Origin: Lepidurus packardi
Taxonomy: Eukaryota; Arthropoda; Branchiopoda; Notostraca; Triopsidae
Reading direction: 5' to 3'
Length of the DNA stretch: 64,000 bases
NCBI GenBank assembly: GCA_023053545.1
Contig: JAKZAN010000006.1
Span: 1,989,001 to 2,053,000 of the forward strand
In this document: positions 1 to 18,289 of the stretch, in pieces
Position numbering within the stretch: the first letter of the stretch is position 1
How the letters are laid out: each line of letters begins with the position of its first letter
The notes under the pieces: model-generated
Databases searched by the model: none
Told to the model about the DNA's origin: nothing
Seen by the model: the letters and a program-made list of their open reading frames with translations, nothing else
Position numbers and translations under genes: made by a program

Positions 1-2673
1 TTAAAGTAGAACTTCGTTAGGGAAGTTAAGAGATTTATAAACGGATAGCTAAAAGTTGAAAAAAAAATTGACAAAGAATTGCATAGCGGAAATTAAGTTG
101 CTCCGGTGTGGACACCACGGCAACGGCTGAGCACTCTTGCATTCATACGGAATAAAAGCTAACGCCCTTTGGTACTTTGGATCTTTTCAAGTTTCTCCGT
201 TTCCTAACATCCTAGCACGCGAACCCTTTATACTCACCGTCTCCCTTTCCAATTTAAGTACTTTAATGGTGCTCTAAAACTACGCTTAAGGCCACCGGAT
301 CTACCTTTTGGCATCACGTAAAAGATCCATCCATTACAAAAAAGCAAAAAATAAATAAATAATAAGAACAATATAACTATCAGGCTTAACGCTCTAAAAA
401 CGTTTCAAATGAAATGCCAACTGTTCGAAAAAACTTTGCTGGTAACTAGCCAGGAAACATAGGTCGTGATTCAATTCTTCTTAAACAGCCCAGTTTTCCC
501 TCCCTCCTATGAAGACAATCTAATCTATAGATTCCTTCAATAAAAAGGTCTTGCTTGTATTACTTGCGCCTTGCTCATTTCCTACTGTGGCACTTCGAGG
601 CAAGTATCCCTTATGGGGATAAGGGACACGTGCCTCGATGTTGGTTAGGCAATTGACACAACCAAACAATGTCCGCCATACGTTATATTCTTGTGAAGAA
701 ATATTGCTTTCGCTCAAATGCTCAATCTCTATAGCCTATACATACGAGTAGGAGAGGTAAGGGCGCTCTTTCCACAAGAATCAATCCTACTTCTCCCTAT
801 GTGTCGAACAGATGGATCCAGAATGAGTCACTATTCCTGGACTCTCTCGCATACAAGCGACCTCCCTCCGGGACCCCTATATCCGTTAATAGCGGAGAAA
901 TGTCCCTTGTCGGAGCCTATACATTACTTATCCGCTTTTCTTCTCTACTTCTCAAAGCTCATGCTTTACTGTTAAGAATCGCAAGTCGCTAAGCAACCGT
1001 GAACCCCAAACTTACATGGTCTTTGCCACATCACTAACTTAAACTTGAATATGAAGCGTTTAATACTAGAACAATTACAAAAACTAGTCCAGTAAGATGA
1101 ATCCAAAAACGGTAGCACGCGTGGTGCCGTGACAACGGAATAAGATGCTTTCCAACCGAAGACTGAAAGGGAAACAAGAAAAACTTTTCTTTCCCCTGTC
1201 ACCTTGTAAAATCTTTCGTAAACCCGGGTTTCTCTGGGGACTTGAACATATGGTTTTTGGTGTGCTAAGTACGAGGGTTTGGCATTAACATACCGTTGCT
1301 GGAAACATTCCTATTCTTGTCAGGAATGAAAGGTTAAGGCTGCCTAAAAAGCAAACGGGAAACGCAATCAAGCGCACGTGTTGAGAAGCACATGGTCTCA
1401 CTATATGCAACTGCGTAAAGGCTTTTTCCAGGTCGTTCGAATTTTATTTTTTAATGTAAGTAACCTTAGCTTTTCCCTTCAAATACCGTTGGTTTTGGAT
1501 GAGCTTCAAATGGGCAGCTTATTTGGTTCTCGACGCCTGCTTCTGGTGTTTTCTTTTAAGGTAACCTAACCTAATGTCTAGGGATGAGTCGCTCATTAGT
1601 CATCCCCGAAAAATAAGGAAGCTAAGTCTGTGTTTAAAAGAATGCTATGACGTACGAGGAAAACACTGAACTGTAGACAGAAAAGTTTGACTTATTTTGG
1701 CCAACAAATCCATAAGCAGGCCGTCTGGGTTTGCGGTCCTTTCTGTGAATCTTAGATCACAGGTTCACTAGATCACTGGGACTAGGTTTTTACAGATTCG
1801 TCACGGGTGGGAAGAAAACGTCGAAACCTGCAATGAACTCGGTATCGAAGTTCAACGAAACCTCTTGAAATTATGGGAAGAGCTTGACCTTATTTTAATT
1901 ATCACATACACTTTTATGGCCATTAAATTAGACTTTATTAAAAAATGAGTCAAATCTTTTCTACTCTAGTCCCTCTTGATGCTCTGCTTTAGAGTTGTCT
2001 GAATACCTAAGCTTTCACATCGAGTTTATTTTATACCACATGACGGCTTTGCAAAACCCTTGCTTACTGTTGATTCTAATCTTTTTTTAGCATCAGACAC
2101 GCTTTAACATTTTTGGTGTATTTCGACTATCCAAACTATAAAAAAATACTAGTTGTTTTACAATAAATTTACTTATTCATGTTATAATTTTCTATTATAC
2201 TGCCGTTACAATATTTTAACTGTAATTCTTCATATTTTCAACAATGAATTATCTCGGAACTAAGTTTTATATTGTAATTTACAACTATCATTGGAGTATT
2301 TTAACAATTTTATTGTCATTAAAGTAGAATTTTACCAGAATTATTACGGTACCAGATACTTTTGCTGTAATACGATTACTATACACAGGGACACGACTCG
2401 TCAAGTAGACTCTTCATTTTCCCTTTTTTCTACTTTTTGTTTTCCTTTTTTAACATATTCTATAAAAAATTTAATAAGCAAGAGAAAGAAAAAAATATAG
2501 GAGGACAACTTGGATAGAGGATATGGCTTTCTAAAATGGTTTCAGATAGTTAACCGAAGTGTTCAATGAATAGAACCAGTGACTACAACTACGGACATCA
2601 TTGCAATAAAGTAAACGATCTTGATCTAGTTGAAAAGCTATTATCGTTCACGTGACAATTTGAAAAGACTTAC
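1..2673. other. Non-coding stretch downstream of PDZ exon 2
   Basis: I see no convincing exon here on either strand. Open frames are all under about 85 codons, overlap each other and look like none of the families I know. It probably lies in the next intron or the 3' part of the minus-strand PDZ gene, whose exon 2 ends at 2674 with a good donor. AT-rich from about 1.9 to 2.5 kb. Confidence 0.5.
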
Positions 2674-4909
2674 TGAGTTAAAGTTAGTTTTAAATGGGAA
2701 CCAGAACCCTTAAGTAACTGGTGGGCTTCGGCGTTGCTCAGCTGCTCCGTTTGATTCCCATTGATGGATGCGATGACGTCGCCCTCCCGAATTCCTAGCA
2801 GAGCAGCTTTACTCCCGGGATTCACCTGTAAGTAGATCATATAAGCTAATTAAGAGCAAAGTCTAGCTTTCGAACTCATTTACGCCTGCCATTTCATTCC
2901 CAGAATATACTAATTGGATGTGCTGGGAATTCGTGTGTTTCGAGTCTGTAAAACGTCAAGCTTCAGTTTGATTACCATACCGAGCGAAAGCCATTAGAAG
3001 TTGTCATATTCACGTTAACGATGCTGCGAGCAAAAAAGTGAATTCGCGTAGCACTACTGAAACACGAGTTTCGCATTAATTTCAGTATACTGTTGAACTA
3101 TACCCAGTTTGTGACTACTAACTGCCGTACTGACTTACTTTCTGATCGTCATTAACGTCGTACCGCTTTCGACGTCCTCCGGTATAAAACTTAATCATCT
3201 TGCGGACTTAACTCGACACAGTAATTTACTAGCTTAACTGAACTAGCACAACTAATCGATGCCCTAGGCAAAACTCGGCAGCAAAAGGTACAATACCAAC
3301 CCAAACTAATAAAGCAACTACGAACAACGCCTTACAAAATGGGAGGTGTTGGTCCGTCTTTCCGTTATGTGATGGTGTTAGCCCGTCAGCTTTCCAGAGT
3401 GCGGGTGGGCAACATTCGATCATCACATGAGGCGTTGCTCGGATCCAATGTCTGGGGCAATGTAGCAGCAGCCGTAACGTATACAAGCTTTAAAATGCCT
3501 TTTAGTTGATGACAAAATGGGGTAAATTCAACGTTCGGAGACCTCCTTTGACCCTTTAGCGGCCCGCTAATTAGGCGACAAACGTCTCCGCTAATGACGG
3601 ATGTCCTATAAGATATACGCCAAACTTAGCTTAGTCAACAACTGCACGAGCGGCGTACTCCAAGAGTAATGGAGTGACGTCTCCTCACAAATCTGTACAA
3701 CGTATCAGCAGTTGTAACGAACGTTGGTTGGAAATGGATACGAAATCCAGAATGCTCAATAGCTCACTGTTTACGGGTGTCATCTACAATTCCCTTGGAA
3801 AGGAATTAACGGTATAGGAGATGGCCAGTCAACCTAGAGTGTATTGGCCTAGAACGACGTATAGTTCGACAACGAACAATGTTCCTTGCTAATGTCGGTT
3901 CTGCCCCTTTGTCACTAGAGCACTAGAGAAGAAAAGCTCTCGGTCTATAAAGCCACTCTTATTTATTGTTGTGACATATAAATAATAATAATAGGATTTT
4001 GATGAGAAAATACACTTTAGGGTGAGTAATTTCTAGGGCCATTTCCACTGTTGATGATTAAAGAAACGGGGTCAAAAATCCTTCTCTTATATGTCTTGGC
4101 ATGAACGATGACATATCGGGTTGTTTTCCAGCGTCAAACGTTCGAAATTCCTTGACAATCTACAGCGAGTTCACGAGCCAAACCGGACGAGCACACACTG
4201 TCTTGTACACATAAAAGGGTGTCTATTATTAGCCCTTTTAACCCTCATTTCCCTTTTACACTGCCTCCGAAAACTTGATTACGCACGCTGTCATGGAGAC
4301 CATGGAAGCACGAAAAAATATGTTCGTCACCAACGTTTATAAAACATCTGAACGAGCCTCACGCCACAACAACTGATACCGCGAGTCACACTATTTGCTT
4401 TTTTGTTTTTTAGTCTCTAGGTCTATATCTCTTTTCCTGTACCTCAGAAGGCCGCTGTTAATTTGTGTTCACGCAAATAAGAGGACAAGACTTGTAGCTC
4501 CATAAATTAGTCAACCCATTCCAGAGACCTGACAAGAATTTAGTCGCGATCTTCTGCTTCTATACACAGCTGCAAAGCGTGTACCGAAAAACAGTCCAGT
4601 TTTACTTTTATAACTCAATGGCATATTTCGAAATTTCCCTGCCAGAAAACCTTAGAACTCGATAAATCACCGCTGGGTTGCCTAAAAGTCAGAACAGCAA
4701 AAAGGTTATGGATACTGTAAAGTAAACAAACATGATAGGGCACAAGGTTCAGGCACAATCAGAAAAAAACAACTTTAAACCTTTCATAATGCAAGTAAAA
4801 TGCACGCAGAACTTACCCGCGCAACCCGTAGCTGTACTCCCGTATCCGTTCCTCCTTGTATTCGGAAACCCCACGGTAATCCTCCATCCAAAATCACTAT
4901 TCGTTCCAT
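2674..4909 (-). CDS. PDZ-domain protein, 5' part (continues beyond the left edge)
   Basis: Two exons make one complete PDZ domain: exon 1 at 4817-4909 (start codon at 4909, peptide begins MERIVILDGGLPWGFRIQGG) and exon 2 at 2674-2825. Both junctions are in phase across a 1.99 kb intron. The carboxylate-binding loop is PWGFR, and exon 2 carries the usual GIREGDVI..INGNQT..LSNAEAH pattern, closest in feel to the PDLIM/ZASP/synaptopodin-2 PDZ group, which bind actin or alpha-actinin at Z-discs. No LIM domain or other partner domain is visible, so the subfamily is inferred. Exon 2 ends in phase 2 at donor CA/GTAAGT. Reading straight through gives CAG TAA, so an unspliced message would end as an 82-residue PDZ-only protein. 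Downstream exons must lie in 1-2673 or outside the window. Confidence 0.72.
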
Positions 4910-6903
4910 AGCAAAATATAGGCAATCCCACGGTAAAACACCTCCGTGATAAAGGCCACGATAAGAAGCTTTGCCACCTACTTCAGCGGATCACTGCACA
5001 CCAAGCAGTTCCAAATGCTGAATGTCACATAACGCGAGATACGTGTTTCATCTCCTGCTCGTTCACTTATCAGACCAGATGAATGCTTGTGTTCCAAGCT
5101 ACAAAAGTGGATTAAACTTCGCATTGGAAGAAAAGCGCGAGCAGATTGAAAACTTACGTCACCCGCTAAACTAGCTAGAAAGTCCTGTGCAATTTGCTGC
5201 GAAAACAAGAAAAGTGCTGCGAGCTAGCAATCAACGCAACGGTAATAAAATCGACGAAAATCCAGCTGAAAATTGCGACTCATTGCGAGTAAGGCATGTC
5301 GTTTAGTTACCGCAGAGCATTGGTCTAGAGTCAATTTGCTTTTCCGCATTATAACGATTTCATAACCTAAGTTTGCCTGCACTTTTAGCGAGAAATCTTG
5401 GGCGAATAATGAGTAAAGGAAAATGTCTATATGCTGCACCCTTAGTTCACAGCCTTATGAATTAATAGCTTTACTCCTCTCCCTACTCGTAAGGTACCCT
5501 TTAGGCTCCATTTCTCAAATTACATCTCCTTCCTTTTCCCAGCCCTGTTTCCCCATCATGCGCATTTCTCCCCCTCACGAACCATGAAATCCACATGGCT
5601 CTCCAGGCATTTAAATTCAGCTTCAACACTTCAAACATTACCCCGTTACGACATCTTTGGGTCGAATGAGTTTTGGAACACGAGCAAAAATCTAAATGAA
5701 GCGAATAAGTCCTCTTTGAATAACAACTGATATGCAGTGCACTTGAAAGGCTTGAATTAACTTATGACGCAACTCCGAATCTCTTGCCTTGCTTCCAATG
5801 CCAGGGGAAATAAACAAGGGTTTAACACTGACCCTTGACTCAAACGTCCACCCACGCCAAATTTCCTCGCCACTATCTTAATTCACTTTTTGCAGTCGAC
5901 ACGAGACGAATCGACACCCTAAATGAAGACAGGACCGGGTCCCAAAGTTTGTGGAAACGCTATTTCTCACACGTACTGTGACGTGTATATATGCCTTGAC
6001 CTCCACCACGGGAACAGAACACACAAACGGAAAATAAGCCTTCGACCCGCGTAGTAGCGCTAGTCGGCGTCGCCGCGAACTGCAAAGACTCTGGTGTGTA
6101 TATAGGAAGACAAGGAAGGTGGAAGAGAAGAGCAACCCATCTCATCGACGTCCTTTGACTCGCAGAACGTCTGCGCTCTACGGCGCATGGATCTGACGCG
6201 ATGCCTTTACTTTGCGGTTTGACATGCGTCTCTCAAACAAGTCGCGAGTCCGAGCTTATCGAACATTTTTCCTTATCCACTTCGGCCCTCCCCCCCTAAT
6301 ACCCTCTATAAATAACAAAAAACATGACTGCAGTGGTCCAATTCTGAAAACAAGCATTTTTATTCAACAAAAAACGGCTGATTCTCTATTCTTACAGGTA
6401 ATGTAGTTAAAAAAAACACGCTGGAACCGTATCTGCTGTATTCATTCGTACCGTATGCTTCCCCTTTACACAAGACGTTGTTAAGATCGTACTGAGTAAG
6501 GTAAATAAACTGACATGTAATCTGTTTGAAACCCTGTCACACGATCTGGCTTGGGAACAAAAAAATCAATGACCACTCCCTAGTGTTTCTTTTTGCCGCA
6601 TCACGAATTTCACTGGGGAGCCTATAACAAAAACGCGACTGCAAACCATCACAACATTCCTCCCCGCTGTCTGCTTCCACGTACCCCATTAGTATACGAT
6701 ACAATTCTGTAAATATTATCTAGACTATAAAATAATGTGTGTAGTAGTCGTTGTGTGTGCAAGGTTGACTTATCCTATGATGGGAGAATACAATTGCTAC
6801 AACTGCTATGAAATTCTGAATTCGAATGCAATTATTTATGACAATCGTCCCAACAACAATACAGGGTTTAAAAATAGGCCTCATCAACTTAATGCTATTT
6901 TTG
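4910..6903. other. Intergenic: PDZ gene 5' flank and OGDH 3' flank
   Basis: No exon recognised. It holds the presumed promoter and 5' leader of the PDZ gene and the 3' UTR of OGDH, both on the minus strand. A TTTATT at 6359-6364 (AATAAA on the minus strand), about 540 bp past the OGDH stop, is a candidate poly(A) signal. Open frames such as 5878-6145 (minus) and 6735-6974 (plus) have no recognisable domain. Confidence 0.45.
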
Positions 6904-14391
<7,488 letters not shown>

Positions 14392-15324
14392 TTTGATGGT
14401 CTTGGTTGCAGTACTAGAAAAAGATATACTATTAAATTAACTCGAACAACTGTTTGCCTCGTCCAGATGCAAGATTTTGGTTCAAAGCTATTTCCGACAC
14501 GAGCAGTGCTTGGCCTTCTGGACGAAAACGTTTGGCCCTTAAAATCAGAAACTAAAAGAGTCTGCTTAAGAGGCTTAGTAAGTATCTTGTACTAAATGGC
14601 ACTCACTCTCCCCAGAGACAATACCTGATTGAAAGATAATACCCAGCGATCTACAAAGCACACAAACCACAACAAGCAACCAACGCGACCACCTCTTCTC
14701 AAAGAGGACAGACGACACGGGTTTACGCAATAAGCTTTACGGTTTGATGTTACTATTATTTATAGATGGCAGCACTTGTCAGGTAAACGAAGTAGCTATC
14801 ACTTTGCCGTTGGAGGGATTTTGCAATTACCTTAATTTAATGCAGTCGGTTACAGCTATAGAGTATAGATATCTGGTTTGAAGCAGAACTAGGTGCAGTT
14901 AACTTTTTTGATGACAGGAAACAAATTGTAGAATTTCAAGTCTACTATTTTAAAGAAACATGAGGGAAATGGAATTTGATACGCATTATTTCGGATTTTT
15001 TTTTACCAGGGTATAGCAACGCATAATATTCATATATTAACTTTCAGAAATAATTTCCCATGGCTACTTCTATCGTGCCGGATTCTAACTGCTCATGCAT
15101 GATGCAGCTCACAAGCTTCTGCTTGCAGTAAAGGTAACCATTTATGACGTCAGCGCCGCACTGGTCCCCCCCGTCTTTGCTGTATGAATCTCCCGAGTCC
15201 GGAGTCCGGGGGCCGAGCTATGAAAAGCTTCGTGAACACGACAGGAAGCCTCTAGTCGCCTCTATCATTTCAGTCATTAAAGTTTGCACCTAAGCCACCC
15301 AAGAGGAGAAATTTTTAAATAGTA
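14392..15324. promoter_or_regulatory. Divergent intergenic region between OGDH and the Ly6 gene
   Basis: About 930 bp separates two divergent start codons, so promoters for both genes should lie here. A perfect CRE palindrome TGACGTCA is at 15145-15152, 173 bp before the Ly6 start codon. An acceptor-like CTAG about 20 bp upstream of the OGDH ATG suggests that its 5' leader is spliced. No clear TATA box stands out. Confidence 0.5.
15145..15152. promoter_or_regulatory. Perfect CRE palindrome (TGACGTCA)
   Basis: Eight-base cAMP-response-element consensus 173 bp upstream of the Ly6 start. CREB/ATF binding is established knowledge for the motif; its use here is inference. Confidence 0.4.
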
Positions 15325-16789
15325 ATGTCTCTCCGATCAGTATTGTTCTTGTGTGTGTTGGGTTTATTCGTAACTGGCGGTAAGTCGGAACCTAACCCGT
15401 ATATTAATGTACAAGATTAATTTTTAAATTTGTCTGTCCTGTACTATCCTGTGTTGAAAAGAGCATGCCACGATCCTATACATTTGTTATAGATCGGCAT
15501 GTTTCAATGAAACGTTTGTCTCTTCGAAGCGCATTTCGCTTGAAAAAACACGAAGGTTTTTTAAAGCATAGATAAAAGTCATCCGAATGAATGACACGCG
15601 TCGCGAGCTATTTTGGTTTACGCAGGTTCGCTCTATTTCTCGTTAGCACACGCAAGCTCGTACGGCGGGGCATCACTATAGTTAAAAAAGATTTCAAAAT
15701 CTGTTTAAAAAAATATGTAGACTAACTCCTATCCATTTTGCGAGGGCTTCCAGGCGAATTTTGCTCAAGCAGATCAATACGCAAGCGCTTCTGACGAGAC
15801 AAAAATGGTACAGGAAAACCCCAAATGTACGTTGCCGTGTTCTGAACTGGAATTCCCCCTGGACAGCATTATATGCTTGGACTCGTATTTATGACACGGT
15901 GCTGAACCTGATGTACTTCTGCTCAGCGATTTTGTACGAGTTCCCAGGAAATTCCGACTGTGCCTAATTTGTAAACTTTTCACGCAAGGCACGACAAGCT
16001 CTCCCCAACATGAATATTGATATCCACGAAACCCAAACAGCCCAGACAAGACTGCACCGGTGATTTTCTTTACATAAGAGAGAGAAGTCGAAAACACAAA
16101 ATAGGACAACCATATAGATATACATAATATCATAGGACAACCATATAGATATACATAATATCATAGGACAACCATACCAAATAAATAACAATATATTGAG
16201 TTTACTCAAGCTATAGTTTTCATGAGAAGAACCGCTTAAATGGATTCAAACAGCATTTACGTAGTCAATCGACACTGTCAAAAAAACATCCAAGCCAATT
16301 TAATATTTGCAAAGCAGTGAATCAATGGGAATATGAAATAATCATAGTTATTTGACACAGGACTGGCGGTTCAGTGTTATATCTGCAACAGCTTAACCGA
16401 CATGGGATGCAAAGAACCATTGCCCAAGTACTTGAAGGATTGCAGCGACTTACCAGAGGGACCCAAATACACCATGTGTCGTAAAATCTATCAAGAAGTT
16501 CCAGCTGACGCCGGACGTAAATAAGCAATGCACATCCAAAACTTGGTCATGGAATTAATGGGTGCATTATTGTATTTTCACAGTGGACAGCACTCCTCGA
16601 GTGATCCGTACCTGCGGCTACGAAGAATCCAAATCGGAGTGTTATCAAAAGTCTGGGGCCGGAGGCCGTCAAGTTGTTTGCACTTGCACAGAAGACGGTT
16701 GCAATTCCGCCACATCTTCACACATTGCGTTTAGTGTTGCTTCCGCCGTCATCTTAACGGGTTTGAGTCTACAAAAGTATTTGTTATGA
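15325..16789 (+). CDS. Ly6/uPAR three-finger protein, secreted and GPI-anchored (quiver/sleepless-like)
   Basis: Three exons (15325-15379, 16361-16516, 16584-16789) give 138 residues with consistent phases. Residues 1-21 or so are a signal peptide (MSLRSVLFLCVLGLFVTGG then LAVQ). The mature part has ten cysteines in the Ly6 order, beginning CYICNSLTDMGC and ending CTCTEDGCNSA, the terminal Cys-Asn being diagnostic. A hydrophobic tail (IAFSVASAVILTGLSLQKYLL minus the last residues) fits GPI attachment. An RTCGYE block in the middle is typical of arthropod quiver/sleepless and related Ly6 proteins, which act on ion channels, septate junctions or cell adhesion; which of these applies cannot be told. 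Intron 1 is 981 bp and holds a 31-bp tandem repeat. A poly(A) signal lies at 17008-17013. Coding is divergent from OGDH and convergent with AGBL5. Confidence 0.88.
16103..16176. repeat. 31-bp tandem repeat, 2.4 copies
   Basis: Unit starting AGGACAACCATATAGATATA, two identical copies (16103-16133, 16134-16164) and a 12-bp partial third (16165-16176), in intron 1 of the Ly6 gene. The identity between copies suggests a recent slippage event. Confidence 0.9.
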
Positions 16790-17007
16790 AACAACAACAC
16801 GTTTTAGTGTCTTTTTATTTGGCTTATCAATCCCCACTCTTACTCTAGTTACAAATCATTTTCCCCTTTCCGAAAGTCGCACGAATTACCAGTGGCCTTT
16901 TTTGTATTTTACTATAGAAAAGAGCCCAGCAGTGTTCTTTTAAAATTTCTGGTAGGAAAAAAAGGTTCCAATTAAGCACTTTTTTGTATTATTTGACCTC
17001 GTCCATA

Positions 17008-17013
17008 AATAAA
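17008..17013 (+). terminator. Poly(A) signal AATAAA for the Ly6 gene
   Basis: AATAAA 219 bp after the Ly6 stop codon, in the short AT-rich gap before the convergent AGBL5 stop at 17181. Confidence 0.55.
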
Positions 17014-17180
17014 AAAGGTTAACTATAACTTGCGGACGAGTGACATTTTGCCACTGAGCTTTAGTGGCAGCAATACATATATGCTGTGACACATTTACTC
17101 GACAGACTGATTTTTAACGAAAACAAGGCCAGCCACATTTCGAATAGGATCATGAACGAGATCCTAATATGAAAGTAAGA

Positions 17181-18244
17181 TTAAGTAGGTGGCACGGACT
17201 CCAACGTGGCAGTTTTTGATACACTTTTCCGTTTCAAACCGAGTAGTTTCTTCTTAGGTTTCATAACCCGCTTACGAGCAGGACTATACGGAGAGGGCGG
17301 CGCCGCAACTTTACAAGGAGGTGACATTGGAGCTCCGTATTTGGATGCCAATGTTTCAGCCCCAGACGGAGACCTCATTCCTTTCGCCTTTTTCACTAAC
17401 CTTTTCGTTTTCGGTTCGGGTATTGCAGCCGCTTCTGTTCTTGCTATATCTAAAATCCCTTTCGAAGTGCTTGGCACAGGCTCTAGGGCTAGCACTAGGG
17501 CTAAATCTGGCTCCGTGACAGGATCAGCAATGGTTTTCTTACTCAATCGAGTTTTGGTTGCAGCCGTCGTCTTCTTTTTCTTCTTCATGGACGGTTTGAG
17601 GAGATTTTCTTCAACTTTAGTGGATGCAGGCGGATTGGCTTGGTTATCGCTGGACCTTCGACGTCTCTTGCGGGGCAACTTGGAACGATGCGCATTAGCT
17701 AAGGTAGAGCCACTGCCATTACTGCCCCCACTATCCGAACCGTCGCTTTTTTTCATGCCTTTCGAAGCCTTGGGCATTTTTTTGCAGCGAAAACGGCGAG
17801 GTTTGGGCGATTTGGCCATCGCCAGCGGTGATAATGGTGGTGATATGGGACCGGGCAATGAAAGAGTAATAGTGCTCGTACTGGGCTGAGGAATCGAGGT
17901 GGTTATCGCTACTACGGCCGAAGCGTCCGTTCTGGGCTCTTTCTCACGTTTCGGCCAGGGAACGCGCTTAGGTTTTCTGGTTCTCAAATTCAAGCTCCGT
18001 TTACTCCTCTGTTTAGGTTCCTGATTAGCTTCAATCGTTGACACGCCCAGGATGGAAACCGACACTGGCAAGTTGGCGCTATCCTGGGAGGCGCTAAACG
18101 TAACAGGATCGGCCTAAAACAAGCACTATCTAGTTTATTTGTCCCAAACATTGAAATTTAATTGTACCCCAAAGGTACCAAGCTAACCGTACGCCTTTTA
18201 TTAACTTTATTCATTAACGTGGTTGCTAACAGATGGTCCAAATG

Positions 18245-18289
<45 letters not shown>

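Noticed and set aside
15752-15966. Extra exon in the Ly6 gene intron 1
   Set aside because: An acceptor-like TTCCAG precedes a stretch open in two frames, but the frame set by exon 1 stops after 13 codons and exon 1 joins 16361 perfectly. At most a poison exon.
17206-17889. 227-codon plus-strand ORF
   Set aside because: It is the antisense of the Lys/Ser-rich AGBL5 tail exon; a biased composition keeps the opposite strand open.
18245-18284. Poly(A) tract as the tail of a retroposed gene or SINE
   Set aside because: No recognisable body on either side and no target-site duplication.
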